In this document: positions 9,690-20,518 of the stretch, one piece after another | Layout of the letters: each line of letters starts with the position of its first letter | Position numbering within the stretch: position 1 is the first letter of the stretch | Source: Betaproteobacteria bacterium Ga0077527 | GTDB lineage: Bacteria > Pseudomonadota > Gammaproteobacteria > Burkholderiales > SG8-41 | Assembly (NCBI GenBank): GCA_001464815.1 | Contig: LNDW01000025.1 | Location: 1-50,602, forward strand | Length of the DNA stretch: 50,602 bases | Direction of reading: 5' to 3' | Made by a program: the position numbers and the translations under genes | Notes under the pieces: generated by a model | The model's input: the letters and a program-made list of their open reading frames with translations, nothing else | The model's database searches: none | What the model was told of the DNA's origin: nothing

Positions 9690-11006
9690 TTGGCCCTGGG
9701 TGACGCACTGGCTGGCGGAAAGTTTGGCGACCTGAAACGTCGCCTGCTGTTCCTCGTCGGCGCTCTGATCGTGTTCCGCATCGGGTCGTTCATCCCGGTG
9801 CCGGGCATCGACCAGATGCAGCTTGCGGAATTGTTCCGCTCGCAGCGCGGCGGCATCCTCGACATGTTCAACATGTTCTCGGGCGGCGCGCTGTCGCGCT
9901 TCTCGATCTTTACGCTGGGCATCATGCCCTACATCTCGGCGTCGATCATCATGCAGCTGATGACCGTGGTTTCGCCGACACTTGAGGCGCTGAAGAAGGA
10001 AGGCGAGTCTGGCCGCCGCAAAATCACCCAGTACACCCGTTACGCGACGCTGGGACTGGCCATCGTCCAGGGCATGGCGATTGCCATCGCCTTTGAGCAG
10101 CAGAAGGTGGCCATCGATCCGGGCCTGATGTTCCGTCTGACCGCGATGACCACGCTGGTCACCGGCACCATGTTCCTGATGTGGCTGGGAGAACAAATTA
10201 CCGAGCGCGGCATCGGCAACGGCATTTCGCTGATCATTTTTGCGGGTATTGCCGCGGGCTTCCCCTCCGCGGTTGGCGGCACGCTGGAACTGGCGCGCAC
10301 CGGCGCGTTCTCGATCCCCTTTGTGCTGTTCATCTTCGTGCTGGTGGTTGCAGTCACCGCGTTTGTCTGCTTCGTCGAAAAAGGCCAGCGCAAGGTGCTG
10401 GTCAATTACGCCAAGCGTCAGGTCGGCCGCAAGATTTACGGCGGACAGTCCTCACACCTGCCGCTGAAGCTGAACATGTCGGGAGTGATTCCGCCGATCT
10501 TTGCATCGAGCATCATCCTGTTCCCGGGCACCATTGCCGGCTGGCTGGGTGAAAATGAAGGCATGCTGTGGTTGAAGAACCTGGCCGGTGTGCTGCACCC
10601 CGGACAGCCGATCTACACCCTGCTCTATGCCGCCGCGATCATCTTTTTCTGTTTTTTTTACACCGCGCTGGTATTCAATCCGAAGGAAACCGCGGAAAAC
10701 CTGAAGAAGAGCGGCGCCTTTGTTCCGGGCATCCGTCCCGGCGACCAGACCGCGCGTTACATCGAAAAAGTGACGATGCGGCTGACACTGACCGGTGCGA
10801 TCTACGTGACGCTGGTGTGTCTGGTGCCTGAATTGCTGATTGTCTGGAAGAATGTGCCCTTTTACTTCGGCGGCACCTCACTGCTGATCATTGTCGTGGT
10901 GACACTGGATTTCATGGCCCAGGTGCAGGCCTACATCATGTCGCACCAGTATGAAAGCCTGTTGAAAAAGGCGAACTTCAAGGGCGGTATGTTTCCGTCG
11001 CGGTAA
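9690..11006 (+). CDS. secY: Protein translocase subunit SecY
   Basis: A 438-residue inner-membrane channel subunit, read from a TTG start at 9690 (then [19 protein letters not shown]). The family N-terminus and the position just after rplO fix this start. Ten membrane segments can be followed. Landmarks are the plug region ([19 protein letters not shown]), [14 protein letters not shown], and the cytosolic loop with KAN-type positive residues before the last segments. It forms SecYEG with SecE and SecG and receives substrates from SecA or ribosomes. Its TAA shares a base with the infA ATG. Confidence 0.98.
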   Translation: MALGDALAGGKFGDLKRRLLFLVGALIVFRIGSFIPVPGIDQMQLAELFRSQRGGILDMFNMFSGGALSRFSIFTLGIMPYISASIIMQLMTVVSPTLEALKKEGESGRRKITQYTRYATLGLAIVQGMAIAIAFEQQKVAIDPGLMFRLTAMTTLVTGTMFLMWLGEQITERGIGNGISLIIFAGIAAGFPSAVGGTLELARTGAFSIPFVLFIFVLVVAVTAFVCFVEKGQRKVLVNYAKRQVGRKIYGGQSSHLPLKLNMSGVIPPIFASSIILFPGTIAGWLGENEGMLWLKNLAGVLHPGQPIYTLLYAAAIIFFCFFYTALVFNPKETAENLKKSGAFVPGIRPGDQTARYIEKVTMRLTLTGAIYVTLVCLVPELLIVWKNVPFYFGGTSLLIIVVVTLDFMAQVQAYIMSHQYESLLKKANFKGGMFPSR

Positions 11007-11224
11007 TGGCGAAAGAAGACACGATACAGATGCAAGGCGAGATCGTTGAGACCTTGCCGAATGCGACGTTCAGGGTAAAGCTGGAAAATGGCCACATGGT
11101 GCTTGGCCACATCTCCGGGAAGATGCGGATGCACTACATCCGGATTCTGCCGGGGGACAAGGTGACGGTTGAACTGACACCCTACGATCTGACCAAGGGC
11201 CGGATTGTGTTCAGGGCGAAATGA
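11006..11224 (+). CDS. infA: Translation initiation factor IF-1
   Basis: A 72-residue single OB-fold protein ([39 protein letters not shown]). It blocks the A site during initiation together with IF-2 and IF-3. The TAATG overlap with secY implies coupled translation. infA within the spc block between secY and rpmJ is usual in betaproteobacteria, unlike in E. coli where it lies elsewhere. Confidence 0.98.
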   Translation: MAKEDTIQMQGEIVETLPNATFRVKLENGHMVLGHISGKMRMHYIRILPGDKVTVELTPYDLTKGRIVFRAK

Positions 11225-11247
11225 GCTGCAAGGGAAAGAGGTAAGAC

Positions 11248-11361
11248 ATGAAAGTACTGGCATCAGTAAAACGGATGTGCCGCAACTGCAAGGTTGTCAA
11301 GCGCAACGGCGTGGTACGCGTGATCTGCAAGGATCCGCGCCACAAACAGCGTCAGGGTTGA
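11248..11361 (+). CDS. rpmJ: 50S ribosomal protein L36, zinc-binding form
   Basis: A 37-residue protein starting [20 protein letters not shown] and ending [10 protein letters not shown]. Four zinc ligands are present (Cys11, Cys14, Cys27, His32), so this is the C+ type rather than the zinc-free paralogue made under zinc limitation. An AAAGAGGTAAG ribosome site precedes the ATG. It ends the spc block; the alpha promoter starts a few bases on. Confidence 0.97.
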   Translation: MKVLASVKRMCRNCKVVKRNGVVRVICKDPRHKQRQG

Positions 11362-11363
11362 CC

Positions 11364-11398
11364 GGTTCATTGAAGATGAACCTGTCGAACGTTATAAT
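11364..11398 (+). promoter_or_regulatory. Alpha-operon promoter with overlapping hairpin
   Basis: TTGAAG (11370-11375) and a consensus TATAAT (11393-11398) are 17 bases apart, giving a start near 11405 and a leader of about 20 bases before rpsM. A 7-bp inverted repeat (GGTTCAT 11364-11370, ATGAACC 11376-11382) overlaps the -35 box. It could be an operator, or a hairpin at the 3' end of the spc transcript. The promoter is convincing by eye; the repeat's role is inferred. Confidence 0.7.
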
Positions 11399-11426
11399 TT
11401 CGAGTTTTTCATTGGTGGGGTGAGCG

Positions 11427-11804
11427 ATGGCCCGCATAGGTGGCGTCAATATTGCAAATCATCAGCACGCGGAAGTCGCGCTGACGGCGATCTATGGCAT
11501 CGGCCGCAGCCGTGCCCGTCTGATCTGTGTTGCGGCCGGGGTCAACACCGCAGCCAAGATCAAGGATCTTTCGGATACTGAAATGGACAAACTGCGCGAG
11601 CAGGTGGCCAAGTTCACGACCGAGGGTGATCTGCGCCGTGAAATTTCGATGAACATCAAGCGGCTGATGGACCTCGGCACCTGGCGCGGCAAGCGCCACC
11701 GCGCCGGCCTGCCGGTCCGCGGCCAGCGCACCCGCACCAACGCGCGCACGCGCAAGGGCCCGCGCAAGGCAGCCGTCAAGCTGCAGCGTCCGGCCGGCAC
11801 CTGA
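11427..11804 (+). CDS. rpsM: 30S ribosomal protein S13
   Basis: A 125-residue S13 ([53 protein letters not shown]). Its C-terminal basic tail reaches the P-site tRNA and it bridges to L5. GGTGGGGTGAG gives a strong ribosome site. First gene behind the alpha promoter. Confidence 0.98.
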   Translation: MARIGGVNIANHQHAEVALTAIYGIGRSRARLICVAAGVNTAAKIKDLSDTEMDKLREQVAKFTTEGDLRREISMNIKRLMDLGTWRGKRHRAGLPVRGQRTRTNARTRKGPRKAAVKLQRPAGT

Positions 11805-11819
11805 TTGGAGTGATCATTT

Positions 11820-12209
<390 letters not shown>

Positions 12210-12221
12210 GGAGCTCCCAAA

Positions 12222-12848
12222 GTGGCCAGGAATCTCGATGCAAAGTGCCGGCAGTGCCGCCGCGAGGGTGAGAAACTCTTCCTGAAAGGGGAGAAGTGTT
12301 TTACCGACAAGTGCGCGATCGAGCGCCGCAGCTATCCGCCCGGCCAGCACGGCCAGAAGAGCACCCGCCTGTCGGGTTACGGCGTGCAGCTGCGTGAAAA
12401 GCAGAAGGTGCGCCGCATTTACGGCATCCTCGAGCGCCAGTTCCGCAAGACCTACAAGGAAGCCGCGGCCAGCAAGGGTGTGACCGGTGAGGCCCTGCTG
12501 CAAAGCTTGGAAAGCCGCCTTGACACGGTGACCTACCGCATGGGCTTCGGTGCTTCGCGTACGGAAGCGCGCCAGGTGGTCCGCCACAACGGCATCCTGG
12601 TCAACGGCAAGCGCGTCAACATCCCGTCGTTCCAGTGCCGTCCCGGCGATGTGGTCGAAGTGGCCCAGGCGGCCAAGGCCCAGTTGCGCATCAAAGGTGC
12701 TTCTGAAGCCGCAGAATCACGCGGTTATCCGGAGTGGATCGAGGTTGACGCCAAGGCGCTGAAGGGCACCTTCAAGGCTCGTCCGCAGCGCAGCGAGCTG
12801 CCGTCCACGATCAATGAGTCGCTCATCGTCGAGCTTTACTCGAAATAA
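12222..12848 (+). CDS. rpsD: 30S ribosomal protein S4 with a four-cysteine zinc site
   Basis: A 208-residue S4 read from a GTG at 12222 after a GGAG ribosome site. The N-terminal domain carries Cys9, Cys12, Cys26 and Cys31 in a C-x2-C...C-x4-C layout, the zinc-binding form. E. coli S4 lacks this set. Downstream are [16 protein letters not shown] and an S4 RNA-binding fold ([20 protein letters not shown]). S4 nucleates 30S assembly and in E. coli represses the alpha operon translationally; the short leader before rpsM leaves little room for the known pseudoknot. Confidence 0.97.
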   Translation: MARNLDAKCRQCRREGEKLFLKGEKCFTDKCAIERRSYPPGQHGQKSTRLSGYGVQLREKQKVRRIYGILERQFRKTYKEAAASKGVTGEALLQSLESRLDTVTYRMGFGASRTEARQVVRHNGILVNGKRVNIPSFQCRPGDVVEVAQAAKAQLRIKGASEAAESRGYPEWIEVDAKALKGTFKARPQRSELPSTINESLIVELYSK

Positions 12849-12867
12849 TTTTTAGAGGTAGTCCGTC

Positions 12868-13845
12868 ATGTCCAGCAGCGCTTTCCTGAAGCCTCGGATC
12901 ATCGATGTTCAAGGTGTTTCGCCGTTCCACGCCAAAGTCACGATGGAACCGTTCGAGCGCGGTTACGGCCACACACTGGGCAATGCCCTGCGCCGTACGC
13001 TGCTGTCCTCGATGCCCGGCTTTGCCGCGACCGAGGTCAAGATTGCAGGCGTGCTGCACGAGTACTCGACCATCGACGGCGTCCAAGAGGACGTGGTCGA
13101 CATCCTGCTCAACCTCAAGGGTATCGTGCTCCGGCTGCACAACCGTGATGAGGCGATCCTGACCCTGAAGAAATCGGGCGAAGGGGTGGTCACCGCGGCT
13201 GACATCGAGCCGATGCACGATGTCGAGATCATCAACCCCGATCACGTGATTGCCCACCTGACCGCCGGTGGCAAGCTCGACGTACAGATCAAGGTTGAGA
13301 AGGGCCGTGGTTATGTCGCGGCGGTCACCCGTCGCGGCACTGACGAAGTGCGCAGTGTCGGCGGTCTGATGCTCGACGCCTCCTTCGGCCCGGTGCGCCG
13401 TGTCAGCTACGCCGTGGAATCGGCGCGCGTCGAACAGCGCACCGACCTCGACAAGCTGGTGATCGACATCGAGACCAACGGCGCGATCGACCCCGAGGAA
13501 GCCGTCCGTTACGCCGCGCGCGTACTGGTTGAGCAACTGTCAGTCTTCGCCGACCTCAAAGGTACTCCGGCGCTGATCGAGGAAAAGAAAGCCACCCAGA
13601 TCGATCCGGTGCTGCTGCGCCCTGTCGATGACCTCGAACTCACCGTGCGTTCGGCGAACTGCCTGAAGGCCGAAAACATTTACTACATCGGCGACCTGAT
13701 CCAGCGCACCGAAACCGAGCTGCTGAAGACGCCGAACCTTGGCCGCAAGTCGCTGAACGAGATCAAGGAAGTGCTTGCATCCCGCGGCCTCACGCTGGGG
13801 ATGAAGCTGGAAAACTGGCCGCCTGCCGGCCTTGAAAAGATTTAA
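12868..13845 (+). CDS. rpoA: RNA polymerase alpha subunit
   Basis: A 325-residue alpha subunit, normal length. The N-terminal assembly domain ([21 protein letters not shown]) occupies roughly residues 1-230, then a linker and the C-terminal domain from about 250. The DNA-binding determinant [11 protein letters not shown] contains Arg261, matching E. coli Arg265, with [18 protein letters not shown] after it. It dimerises to scaffold beta and beta-prime and contacts UP elements and activators. Standard place between rpsD and rplQ. Confidence 0.99.
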   Translation: MSSSAFLKPRIIDVQGVSPFHAKVTMEPFERGYGHTLGNALRRTLLSSMPGFAATEVKIAGVLHEYSTIDGVQEDVVDILLNLKGIVLRLHNRDEAILTLKKSGEGVVTAADIEPMHDVEIINPDHVIAHLTAGGKLDVQIKVEKGRGYVAAVTRRGTDEVRSVGGLMLDASFGPVRRVSYAVESARVEQRTDLDKLVIDIETNGAIDPEEAVRYAARVLVEQLSVFADLKGTPALIEEKKATQIDPVLLRPVDDLELTVRSANCLKAENIYYIGDLIQRTETELLKTPNLGRKSLNEIKEVLASRGLTLGMKLENWPPAGLEKI

Positions 13846-13854
13846 GAGGGCAAC

Positions 13855-14250
13855 ATGCGCCACCGTCACGGACTCCGTAAACTCAATCGCACCAGCAGCC
13901 ATCGCCTGGCGATGCTGCGCAACATGGCCAACTCCCTGCTGCGCCATGAGGCGATCAAGACCACGCTGCCGAAGGCAAAAGAACTGCGCCGCGTTGTTGA
14001 ACCGATCATCACGCTGGGCAAGAAACCCACGCTGGCCAACCGCCGCCTGGCGTTCGACCGCCTGCGCGACCGCGAGAATGTGGTCAAGCTGTTTGATCTG
14101 CTCGGCCCGCGTTACGCCAAGCGCAACGGCGGCTACCTGCGCATCCTGAAGTTCGGTTTTCGCAAGGGTGACAATGCGCCGATGGCCTATGTCGAACTGC
14201 TTGACCGGCCCGAAGAAGCTGCCGCACCCAAGGCCGAAGCCAGCGCCTGA
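13855..14250 (+). CDS. rplQ: 50S ribosomal protein L17
   Basis: A 131-residue L17 ([49 protein letters not shown] segment [20 protein letters not shown]). It ends with an Ala/Glu/Lys-rich tail. It is the last gene of the superoperon and is followed by a strong terminator. Confidence 0.98.
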   Translation: MRHRHGLRKLNRTSSHRLAMLRNMANSLLRHEAIKTTLPKAKELRRVVEPIITLGKKPTLANRRLAFDRLRDRENVVKLFDLLGPRYAKRNGGYLRILKFGFRKGDNAPMAYVELLDRPEEAAAPKAEASA

Positions 14251-14270
14251 GCCTGGATGACAGCCAATAA

Positions 14271-14296
14271 AAAACCGGGCTTTGCCCGGTTTTTTT
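14271..14296 (+). terminator. Rho-independent terminator after rplQ
   Basis: Stem CCGGGC (14275-14280), loop TTT, stem GCCCGG (14284-14289), flanked by an A-run before and seven Ts after (14290-14296). The A- and T-runs make it effective on both strands, fitting its place between convergent rplQ and the minus-strand glycerate kinase gene. Confidence 0.92.
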
Positions 14297-14343
14297 ACGC
14301 CAATGGCCTTAAAAATAATCAATAAAAACAATAATTTACAGGG

Positions 14344-15627
14344 TCAGCCCGGCGTGATCAGGATCACCCGGTAGTCATTGACGTTGGTACGCGTCGGACC
14401 GGTGACCACCAGATCGCCCGTGGCCTCGAAAAAGCCGTAGGCATCGTTGGCGTCGAGCAGGGCGGCGGCATTGGCGCCGCGTGCAGCGGCCTTGCGCAGT
14501 GCATCGGGGGCCAGCAGCGCACCGGCATTGTCTTCCGAGCCGTCGATGCCATCGGTGTCGCAGGCCAGGGCATGGATGCCGGCGGCGCCATCAAGGTCCA
14601 GCGCCAGTGACAACAGGAATTCCGTGCAGCGGCCGCCGCGGCCTTTTTCGCCGCGTACCGTGACCGTACATTCACCACCCGAAATCAGCGCCAGCGGCGC
14701 TGTCCACGGCGTGCCGTGGTTGCGAATCTGGCGTGCCAGTGCGCCATAGACCTTGGCGACTTCGCGCGCCTCACCGGTCACCGAATCGCCGAGTATCACG
14801 CCGGTGATGCCCTGTGTCTTGAAATAGGCGGCGGCGGCCTGCAACGATTGCTGTGCGGTGGAGATCACGCGGTTTTCAGCATGCGCCAGCGCGGGATCGC
14901 CAGGCTTGGGTGTTTCGGCGATTTCACCGCGCAGGCCGCGCTCGATGTGCGCGGTAATCGCCGGCGGCGGTTCAACACCGTGGCGGCGCAGGACGGCGAT
15001 GGCATCGGCATAATTGCTCGGATCAGCGACGCAGGGCCCCGAAGCAATATGGGTCGGGTCGTCGCCGGTGACATCGGACACGACCAGCGCCAGCACCGGC
15101 GCGCGTGAAGCCAGCGCGAGGCGCCCGCCCTGGATCGCCGAGAGGTGCTTGCGCACGATGTTCATCGCCTGGATCGGCGCGCCGGAATGCAGCAGTTGCC
15201 GCGTCACCTGTTTCAGGTCGGCCATGCTGATGCCAGCGGCCGGCAGCGACAGCAGGCTCGAACCGCCGCCGGAGACCAGCACCAGCAGCAGATCCTGCGC
15301 GGTCAGCCTGCCGGTTTCGGCGAGGATTTCCGCGGCCGCCTGTTCGCCGGCAGTGTCCGGTACCGGATGGCCGGCTTCGATCACCTTGATGCGGGTTGTC
15401 GGCAGGCCGTGACGGTAGCGCGTGATCACCGTGCCCGAGAGCGGGGCATGCGCCGGCCAGTGCCGCTCCACGGCCAGCGCCATCGATGCCGCGGCTTTGC
15501 CGGCGCCGACCACCAGCGTGCGCCCGCCGGGCGGTGGTGGCAGATGGGCGGGCACGATCTGCAGCGGGTCTGCCGCAGCCAGCGCTGCGTGATAACTGCC
15601 GAGCAGCAGTTCACGCTCGGAATTCAC
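14344..15627 (-). CDS. MOFRL-family glycerate 2-kinase
   Basis: Read from GTG at 15627 ([20 protein letters not shown]) the protein has 427 residues, the family's usual length. The GTG overlaps the uvrA stop (GTGA), which decides the start; the longer frame lies inside uvrA. Motifs include the N-terminal [28 protein letters not shown], and a C-terminal MOFRL domain with [26 protein letters not shown] and [10 protein letters not shown]. Such enzymes phosphorylate D-glycerate to 2-phosphoglycerate; some were first named hydroxypyruvate reductase (TtuD), an older label. Translationally coupled to uvrA without an obvious functional link. Confidence 0.92.
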   Translation of the reverse strand: MNSERELLLGSYHAALAAADPLQIVPAHLPPPPGGRTLVVGAGKAAASMALAVERHWPAHAPLSGTVITRYRHGLPTTRIKVIEAGHPVPDTAGEQAAAEILAETGRLTAQDLLLVLVSGGGSSLLSLPAAGISMADLKQVTRQLLHSGAPIQAMNIVRKHLSAIQGGRLALASRAPVLALVVSDVTGDDPTHIASGPCVADPSNYADAIAVLRRHGVEPPPAITAHIERGLRGEIAETPKPGDPALAHAENRVISTAQQSLQAAAAYFKTQGITGVILGDSVTGEAREVAKVYGALARQIRNHGTPWTAPLALISGGECTVTVRGEKGRGGRCTEFLLSLALDLDGAAGIHALACDTDGIDGSEDNAGALLAPDALRKAAARGANAAALLDANDAYGFFEATGDLVVTGPTRTNVNDYRVILITPG

Positions 15628-18518
15628 GACAGCACTTTTTTCAGGTGGACGCCGGTATGGCTGTCTCCGTGTGCCGCAATCACTTCCGGTGGCCCTTCGG
15701 CAACGATGCATCCGCCACCGCCGCCGCCTTCAGGGCCGAGGTCGATGATCCAGTCCGCGGTCTTGATCACATCAAGGTTGTGTTCGATCACCACCACGGT
15801 ATTGCCGTGGTCGCGCAGCCGGTGCAGCACGCGCAGCAGCAGATCAGTGTCGTGGAAATGCAGTCCGGTCGTCGGCTCGTCGAGGATGTACAAGGTGCGG
15901 CCGGTGTCGCGTTTGGACAGCTCCAGCGCCAGCTTGACGCGCTGCGCCTCACCACCGGAGAGCGTGGTCGCGCTCTGGCCCAGCGTGATGTAGCCCAGAC
16001 CCACGTCCATCAGGGTCTGCAGCTTGCGTGCGAGTACCGGCACCGCGCTGAAAAATTCCAGGCCTTGTTCCACCGTCATTTCCAGAACCCCGTGCACGGT
16101 GCGGCCCTTGTAGCGGATGTCCAGCGTCTCGCGATTGTAGCGTTTGCCGTGGCAGGTGTCGCAGGGCACGTAGATGTCAGGCAGGAAATGCATCTCCACC
16201 TTCAGCACGCCGTCACCCTGGCAGGCTTCGCAGCGGCCTCCTTTGACGTTGAAGGAGAAGCGGCCGGCACCGTAACCGCGGGCGCGGGCCTCGGGCACAC
16301 CGGCGAAAAGTTCGCGAATCGGCGTAAACAGGCCGGTGTAGGTGGCGGGATTCGAGCGCGGCGTGCGGCCGATCGGGCTCTGGTCGACATTGACCACCTT
16401 GTCGAAAAATTCCATGCCTTCGATCGCTGCGCAGGGCGCAGGCTCGACATTGGCGCCATACAGGTCGCGCGCCGCGGCCAGATACAGCGTGTCGTTGACC
16501 AGTGTTGATTTGCCGGAGCCCGAAACACCGGTGACGCAGGTGAGCAGCCCGACGGGGATGCCAACCGTCACCTCCTTCAGGTTGTTGCCGCGCGCGCCCT
16601 TGATCAGCAACTGGCGCTGCGGATTGGCGCGGTGGCGCAGTGCCGGCACGACAATGCTGCGGCGGCCGGAAAGATACTGGCCGGTCAGCGACTCGGCGTG
16701 CGCAACCACCTCGGCGGGTGTGCCTTCGGCGATGATCTTTCCGCCATGTTCACCGGCGCCAAGGCCCATGTCGATCACGTGGTCGGCGCTGAGGATGGCG
16801 TCCTGATCGTGTTCGACCACGATTACCGAGTTGCCGATGTCGCGCAGTCGCTTCAGCATGTCGAGCAGCCGCGTGTTGTCGCGCTGGTGAAGGCCGATCG
16901 ACGGTTCGTCGAGCACATACATCACGCCTGTCAGTCCGGAGCCGATCTGGCTGGCCAGCCGGATGCGCTGGGATTCGCCGCCGGACAGCGTATCGGCGGA
17001 GCGGTCGAGCGACAGGTAGTCGAGGCCGACATCGACCAGGAAGCGCAGCCGGTTGCGGATTTCACCGGCGATTTTTTCAGCAATGGCCTGCTTCGCGCCG
17101 GTCAGTGCCAGCTTCTCGAAAAAACGCATCGCGTCACCAAGTTGCAGCGCCGACAGCGCAAAAATCGGTTCTCCGGCAACCTTCACATGCCGAGCCTCGC
17201 GGCGCAGCCGGGTGCCGCCGCAGTCCGGGCACTGGCAGGTGTTCAGGTATTTGGCGAGCTCCTCACGCACCACCTGCGAGTCGGTTTCACGGTAGCGCCG
17301 CTCAAGATTGGTGACCACGCCCTCGAAGACATGTTCCTTTACGTAGGATTTGCCGCGCTCACCGGTGTAGTTGAAGCGGATAACCGCCTTGCCGGATCCG
17401 TGCAGCACCACATCGCGTATGGCCTCGGGCAGTTCGGCGAAGGGCGCATCGATGTCAAAGCCGTAATGCGTAGCCAGCCCCTGCAGCATCTGGAAATAGA
17501 ACTGGTTGCGGTGGTCCCAGCCCTTGATCGCACCGGCGGCCAGCGACAGCTCGGGGAATGCGGCGATGCGTTTCGGATCAAAAAAGGTGATTGAACCCAG
17601 ACCGTCGCAACGCTGGCAGGCACCGGCCGGGTTATTGAAGGAGAACAGCCGCGGTTCAAGTTCCGGCGAGGCATAACCGCATTGCGGGCAGGCCATGCGC
17701 GCCGAAAAGGCCTGCTCGGCGCCGCTGTCGAGGTCGACCGCCAGCGCCCGGCCGTCGCCGTGGCGCAAAGCGGTCTCGAAGGACTCGGCCAGGCGCTGGC
17801 GCAGGTCATCCCGTACGCGGATGCGGTCAATCACCACCTCGACGGTATGCCGGGTGTTTTTTTTCAGCGCCGGCACGGCATCGATGTCGTGCACCGCGCC
17901 GTCGATGCGAACGCGTACAAAACCCTGCGCACGCAGTTCGTCGATCAGCGCCGACTGCTCGCCCTTGCGGTCGTTGACCACCGGCGCGAGGATCATCAGC
18001 CGAGTTTCCGGCGGCATCTGCAGCACGTGATCCACCATCTGCGCCACCGACTGCGCGGCGAGCACGACATCATGCTCGGGGCAGTGCGGTTCGCCGATGC
18101 GCGCATAAAGCAGGCGCAGGTAATCGTGTATCTCTGTGACCGTGCCCACGGTCGACCGCGGGTTGTGGCTGGCGGCTTTCTGCTCGATCGCGATCGCCGG
18201 CGACAGGCCCTCGATCAAATCGACATCGGGCTTTTCCATCAACTGCAGGAATTGCCGCGCATACGCCGACAACGATTCAACATAACGGCGCTGGCCCTCG
18301 GCATACAGCGTGTCGAAGGCGAGTGAAGACTTGCCCGAACCCGACAGTCCCGTGATCACCACCAGCCGGTTGCGTGGCAGGTCGAGACTGATGTTTTTCA
18401 GGTTGTGAGTGCGCGCACCGCGGACGCGGATCAGGCCGCCGCTTGCGAGTGGCGCTTCCGGAGGCAACACTTTTGTGGTTACTGCGACCAGTTTCGGGGT
18501 TTGCATGCGGGCGCTCAT
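15624..18518 (-). CDS. uvrA: Excinuclease ABC subunit A
   Basis: A 964-residue UvrA, slightly longer at the N-terminus than E. coli (940). Two ABC ATPase modules are complete: Walker [10 protein letters not shown] at residues 57-65 and GVSGSGKST in the second half, with two signature motifs ([18 protein letters not shown] and [18 protein letters not shown]) and the [13 protein letters not shown] and [12 protein letters not shown]alker B regions. Zinc-module cysteines are visible (CPQCGY...[14 protein letters not shown]...CDTCHGKR). It loads UvrB at bulky DNA lesions. No clear LexA box is seen upstream. Confidence 0.98.
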   Translation of the reverse strand: MSARMQTPKLVAVTTKVLPPEAPLASGGLIRVRGARTHNLKNISLDLPRNRLVVITGLSGSGKSSLAFDTLYAEGQRRYVESLSAYARQFLQLMEKPDVDLIEGLSPAIAIEQKAASHNPRSTVGTVTEIHDYLRLLYARIGEPHCPEHDVVLAAQSVAQMVDHVLQMPPETRLMILAPVVNDRKGEQSALIDELRAQGFVRVRIDGAVHDIDAVPALKKNTRHTVEVVIDRIRVRDDLRQRLAESFETALRHGDGRALAVDLDSGAEQAFSARMACPQCGYASPELEPRLFSFNNPAGACQRCDGLGSITFFDPKRIAAFPELSLAAGAIKGWDHRNQFYFQMLQGLATHYGFDIDAPFAELPEAIRDVVLHGSGKAVIRFNYTGERGKSYVKEHVFEGVVTNLERRYRETDSQVVREELAKYLNTCQCPDCGGTRLRREARHVKVAGEPIFALSALQLGDAMRFFEKLALTGAKQAIAEKIAGEIRNRLRFLVDVGLDYLSLDRSADTLSGGESQRIRLASQIGSGLTGVMYVLDEPSIGLHQRDNTRLLDMLKRLRDIGNSVIVVEHDQDAILSADHVIDMGLGAGEHGGKIIAEGTPAEVVAHAESLTGQYLSGRRSIVVPALRHRANPQRQLLIKGARGNNLKEVTVGIPVGLLTCVTGVSGSGKSTLVNDTLYLAAARDLYGANVEPAPCAAIEGMEFFDKVVNVDQSPIGRTPRSNPATYTGLFTPIRELFAGVPEARARGYGAGRFSFNVKGGRCEACQGDGVLKVEMHFLPDIYVPCDTCHGKRYNRETLDIRYKGRTVHGVLEMTVEQGLEFFSAVPVLARKLQTLMDVGLGYITLGQSATTLSGGEAQRVKLALELSKRDTGRTLYILDEPTTGLHFHDTDLLLRVLHRLRDHGNTVVVIEHNLDVIKTADWIIDLGPEGGGGGGCIVAEGPPEVIAAHGDSHTGVHLKKVLS

Positions 18519-18561
18519 TGAGCAGACTGGTCCGGTGAGTGGGTCAGAGAAAGGTAAACTG

Positions 18562-18577
18562 GTAATATTACGCGTAA
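18562..18577. promoter_or_regulatory. Overlapping palindromes between uvrA and the MFS gene
   Basis: GTAATATTAC (18562-18571) and TTACGCGTAA (18568-18577) are each perfect palindromes and share four bases. They lie in the 145-bp divergent promoter region. Read on the minus strand, TTGACC stands just upstream and could be a -35 element for uvrA with the palindromes across the spacer and -10. Candidate operator; no regulator is assigned. Confidence 0.35.
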
Positions 18578-18663
18578 CGGCTGGTCAACCCAACCGTTCC
18601 CTGGCATTCCCTCCCTGATATTCCCCCCTCTCTTCGCAACACCCTTCCGGCTAGACATTTTTC

Positions 18664-19854
18664 ATGGCATCCAGCGGCAAAATGACCCCGCTAGAACTGC
18701 GGGCCAGCATCGGCTTGTCCGGCATTTTCGGTCTGCGCCTGCTCGGCATGTTCGTGATACTTCCGGTATTTGCGATTTACGCCGAAGGACTGCCAGGCGG
18801 TGACAACCTCACCTTGGTTGGCATTGCCATTGGTGCGTACGGTCTGACCCAGGCGCTGCTGCAGATCCCCTTTGGCTGGTGGTCTGATCGCATCGGCCGC
18901 AAGCCGGTGGTGTACTGCGGTTTGCTGATCTTTGCCTTCGGCAGTTTTGTTGCGGCGCTGGCGCCGAACATTTACATCGTCATCATCGGTCGCATGCTGC
19001 AGGGTGCCGGCGCCATTTCAGCTGCGGTGATCGCGATGACCGCGGACCTCACGCGCGAAGAGCAGCGTGCCAAGGCAATGGCGATGATCGGATCGACCAT
19101 CGGTCTGGCCTTTGCGCTTTCACTGGTGGTGAGCCCCTGGCTGGACCGCCACATTGGTGTTCCGGGCATTTTTGCGTTGACCGGCGTGCTTGCGCTGGCG
19201 GCGATGCTGGTGATGTGGCGGCTGATCCCGGATCCGCCGCCGGCACCGCCTGCGCAGGGTCGGGGGCTGCGCGATTTCTGGAATGTGCTGACCGATCCCC
19301 AACTGGCCCGATTGAACTGGGGCGTGTTTGCGTTGCACGCGGTGCTGATGGCGCTGTTCATCATGGTGCCGTTTGCACTGCGTGATGCGGGCCTGCCCCT
19401 GTCCGGGCACTGGCAGGTCTACCTTCCGGTGATGCTGGGTTCATTCGTGCTGATGATGCCGGCTGTGCTGCAGGCCGGGGATCCGGTGCTGCTCAAGCGC
19501 TGGTTTGTGGCAGCCATTGCCCTGCTCTTGGCCGGGCACCTGGCCTTGCCCTGGTTGAGCAGCAGCATTTGGCTTTTGTCCTTGTTTCTGCTGGTATTTT
19601 TTACGCCCTTTAACGTGCTCGAGGCGATGTTGCCGACGCTGACCACGCGGCTGGCTCCGGCACATGCCAAGGGCACTGCGATCGGTCTCTACAGCACCAT
19701 TCAGTTCGCCGGCACCTTCCTCGGCGCCGTCGCGGGTGGTGTGCTTTACCAGCACTGGGGGGCGTCCGCCGTGGTCGCCTTTGACGCCGTGCTGCTCGGC
19801 ATCTGGCTTATACTCGCCGTCGGTATGCGAGTGCCGCCAACGCAGCGCAGGTAA
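18664..19854 (+). CDS. Major facilitator superfamily transporter, YajR-like
   Basis: A 396-residue membrane protein with 12 hydrophobic segments by inspection. It has the MFS motif A between segments 2 and 3 (GWWSDRIGRKPVVY) and another conserved stretch IIGRMLQGAGAISAAV. The N-terminal half resembles the YajR branch of drug/H+ antiporters, but the C-terminal YAM domain of E. coli YajR is absent; the protein ends soon after the last segment. Divergent from uvrA and 57 bases ahead of ssb. Substrate unknown. Confidence 0.85.
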   Translation: MASSGKMTPLELRASIGLSGIFGLRLLGMFVILPVFAIYAEGLPGGDNLTLVGIAIGAYGLTQALLQIPFGWWSDRIGRKPVVYCGLLIFAFGSFVAALAPNIYIVIIGRMLQGAGAISAAVIAMTADLTREEQRAKAMAMIGSTIGLAFALSLVVSPWLDRHIGVPGIFALTGVLALAAMLVMWRLIPDPPPAPPAQGRGLRDFWNVLTDPQLARLNWGVFALHAVLMALFIMVPFALRDAGLPLSGHWQVYLPVMLGSFVLMMPAVLQAGDPVLLKRWFVAAIALLLAGHLALPWLSSSIWLLSLFLLVFFTPFNVLEAMLPTLTTRLAPAHAKGTAIGLYSTIQFAGTFLGAVAGGVLYQHWGASAVVAFDAVLLGIWLILAVGMRVPPTQRR

Positions 19855-19911
19855 ACGCCGCTGCAGACCAGCGCGTTGTGGCTACAGACAAGACATAAAG
19901 GACAATCGGAT

Positions 19912-20379
19912 ATGGCTTCCGTAAACAAGGTGATTCTGATCGGCAATCTGGGGAAAGACCCGGAAACCAGGTATTTGCCCAGCGGCGAGGCCGTGGCGAG
20001 TTTCAGCATTGCCACCACTGAATCCTGGAAAGACAAGTCGACCGGCGAGAAAAAAGAGGCCACCGAATGGCACCGCATCAGCGCCTTTGGCAAGCTCGCT
20101 GAAATCTGCGGCGAGTATCTGCGCAAAGGCTCGCAGGTTTACATCGAAGGTGCGTTGCGCACCCGAAAATGGCAGGACAAGGAAGGTCAGGATCGTTATA
20201 CCACCGAGATCCGTGCCGACCAGATGCGGATGCTCGGCAGCCGTGGCGGTGGTGGTGGCGAGGGTGGCGGAGGCGGTGGCATGCGCGAGACGCCTTCAGG
20301 TGGCGGTGGCGGCAAGGCGCCGGCGAAAAAGGGCGGTGGCGGCAGCTTTGATGACATGGATGACGATATTCCGTTCTGA
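19912..20379 (+). CDS. ssb: Single-stranded DNA-binding protein
   Basis: A 155-residue SSB from ATG 19912 ([20 protein letters not shown]). The OB fold covers about residues 1-110 ([28 protein letters not shown]). A glycine-rich linker from about 115 to 145 is followed by the acidic tip DDMDDDIPF, which recruits replication and repair partners. The uvrA-MFS-ssb neighbourhood occurs widely in betaproteobacteria. Confidence 0.98.
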   Translation: MASVNKVILIGNLGKDPETRYLPSGEAVASFSIATTESWKDKSTGEKKEATEWHRISAFGKLAEICGEYLRKGSQVYIEGALRTRKWQDKEGQDRYTTEIRADQMRMLGSRGGGGGEGGGGGGMRETPSGGGGGKAPAKKGGGGSFDDMDDDIPF

Positions 20380-20402
20380 GAACGGTGCCGTGTATCACCG
20401 AC

Positions 20403-20434
20403 AAGCCGGGTTTCGACCCGGCTTTGTTATTTTT
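20403..20434 (+). terminator. Rho-independent terminator after ssb
   Basis: Stem AGCCGGGT (20404-20411), TTCG tetraloop, stem ACCCGGCT (20416-20423), then a T-rich tail with TTTTT at 20430-20434. It lies between convergent ssb and ackA. Confidence 0.88.
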
Positions 20435-20518
20435 GGATCATCGACAGGATGTCAGCAATGAACAACCAAGCTTTGCATGCCTATGGTTTCATCATGAATA
20501 TTCTGCCCCTCCTGTGAA

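Noticed and set aside
18519..18663. A LexA/SOS box for uvrA
   Set aside because: No CTGT-N8-ACAG palindrome is found on either strand in the gap.
20220..20350. A glycine-codon repeat array in ssb as a tandem repeat element
   Set aside because: It is the normal low-complexity linker of SSB and needs no other explanation.
20459..20518. A 19-codon frame (MNNQALHAYGFIM...) after the ssb terminator
   Set aside because: Too short, no ribosome site, no conservation evidence; lies in the ssb-ackA gap.
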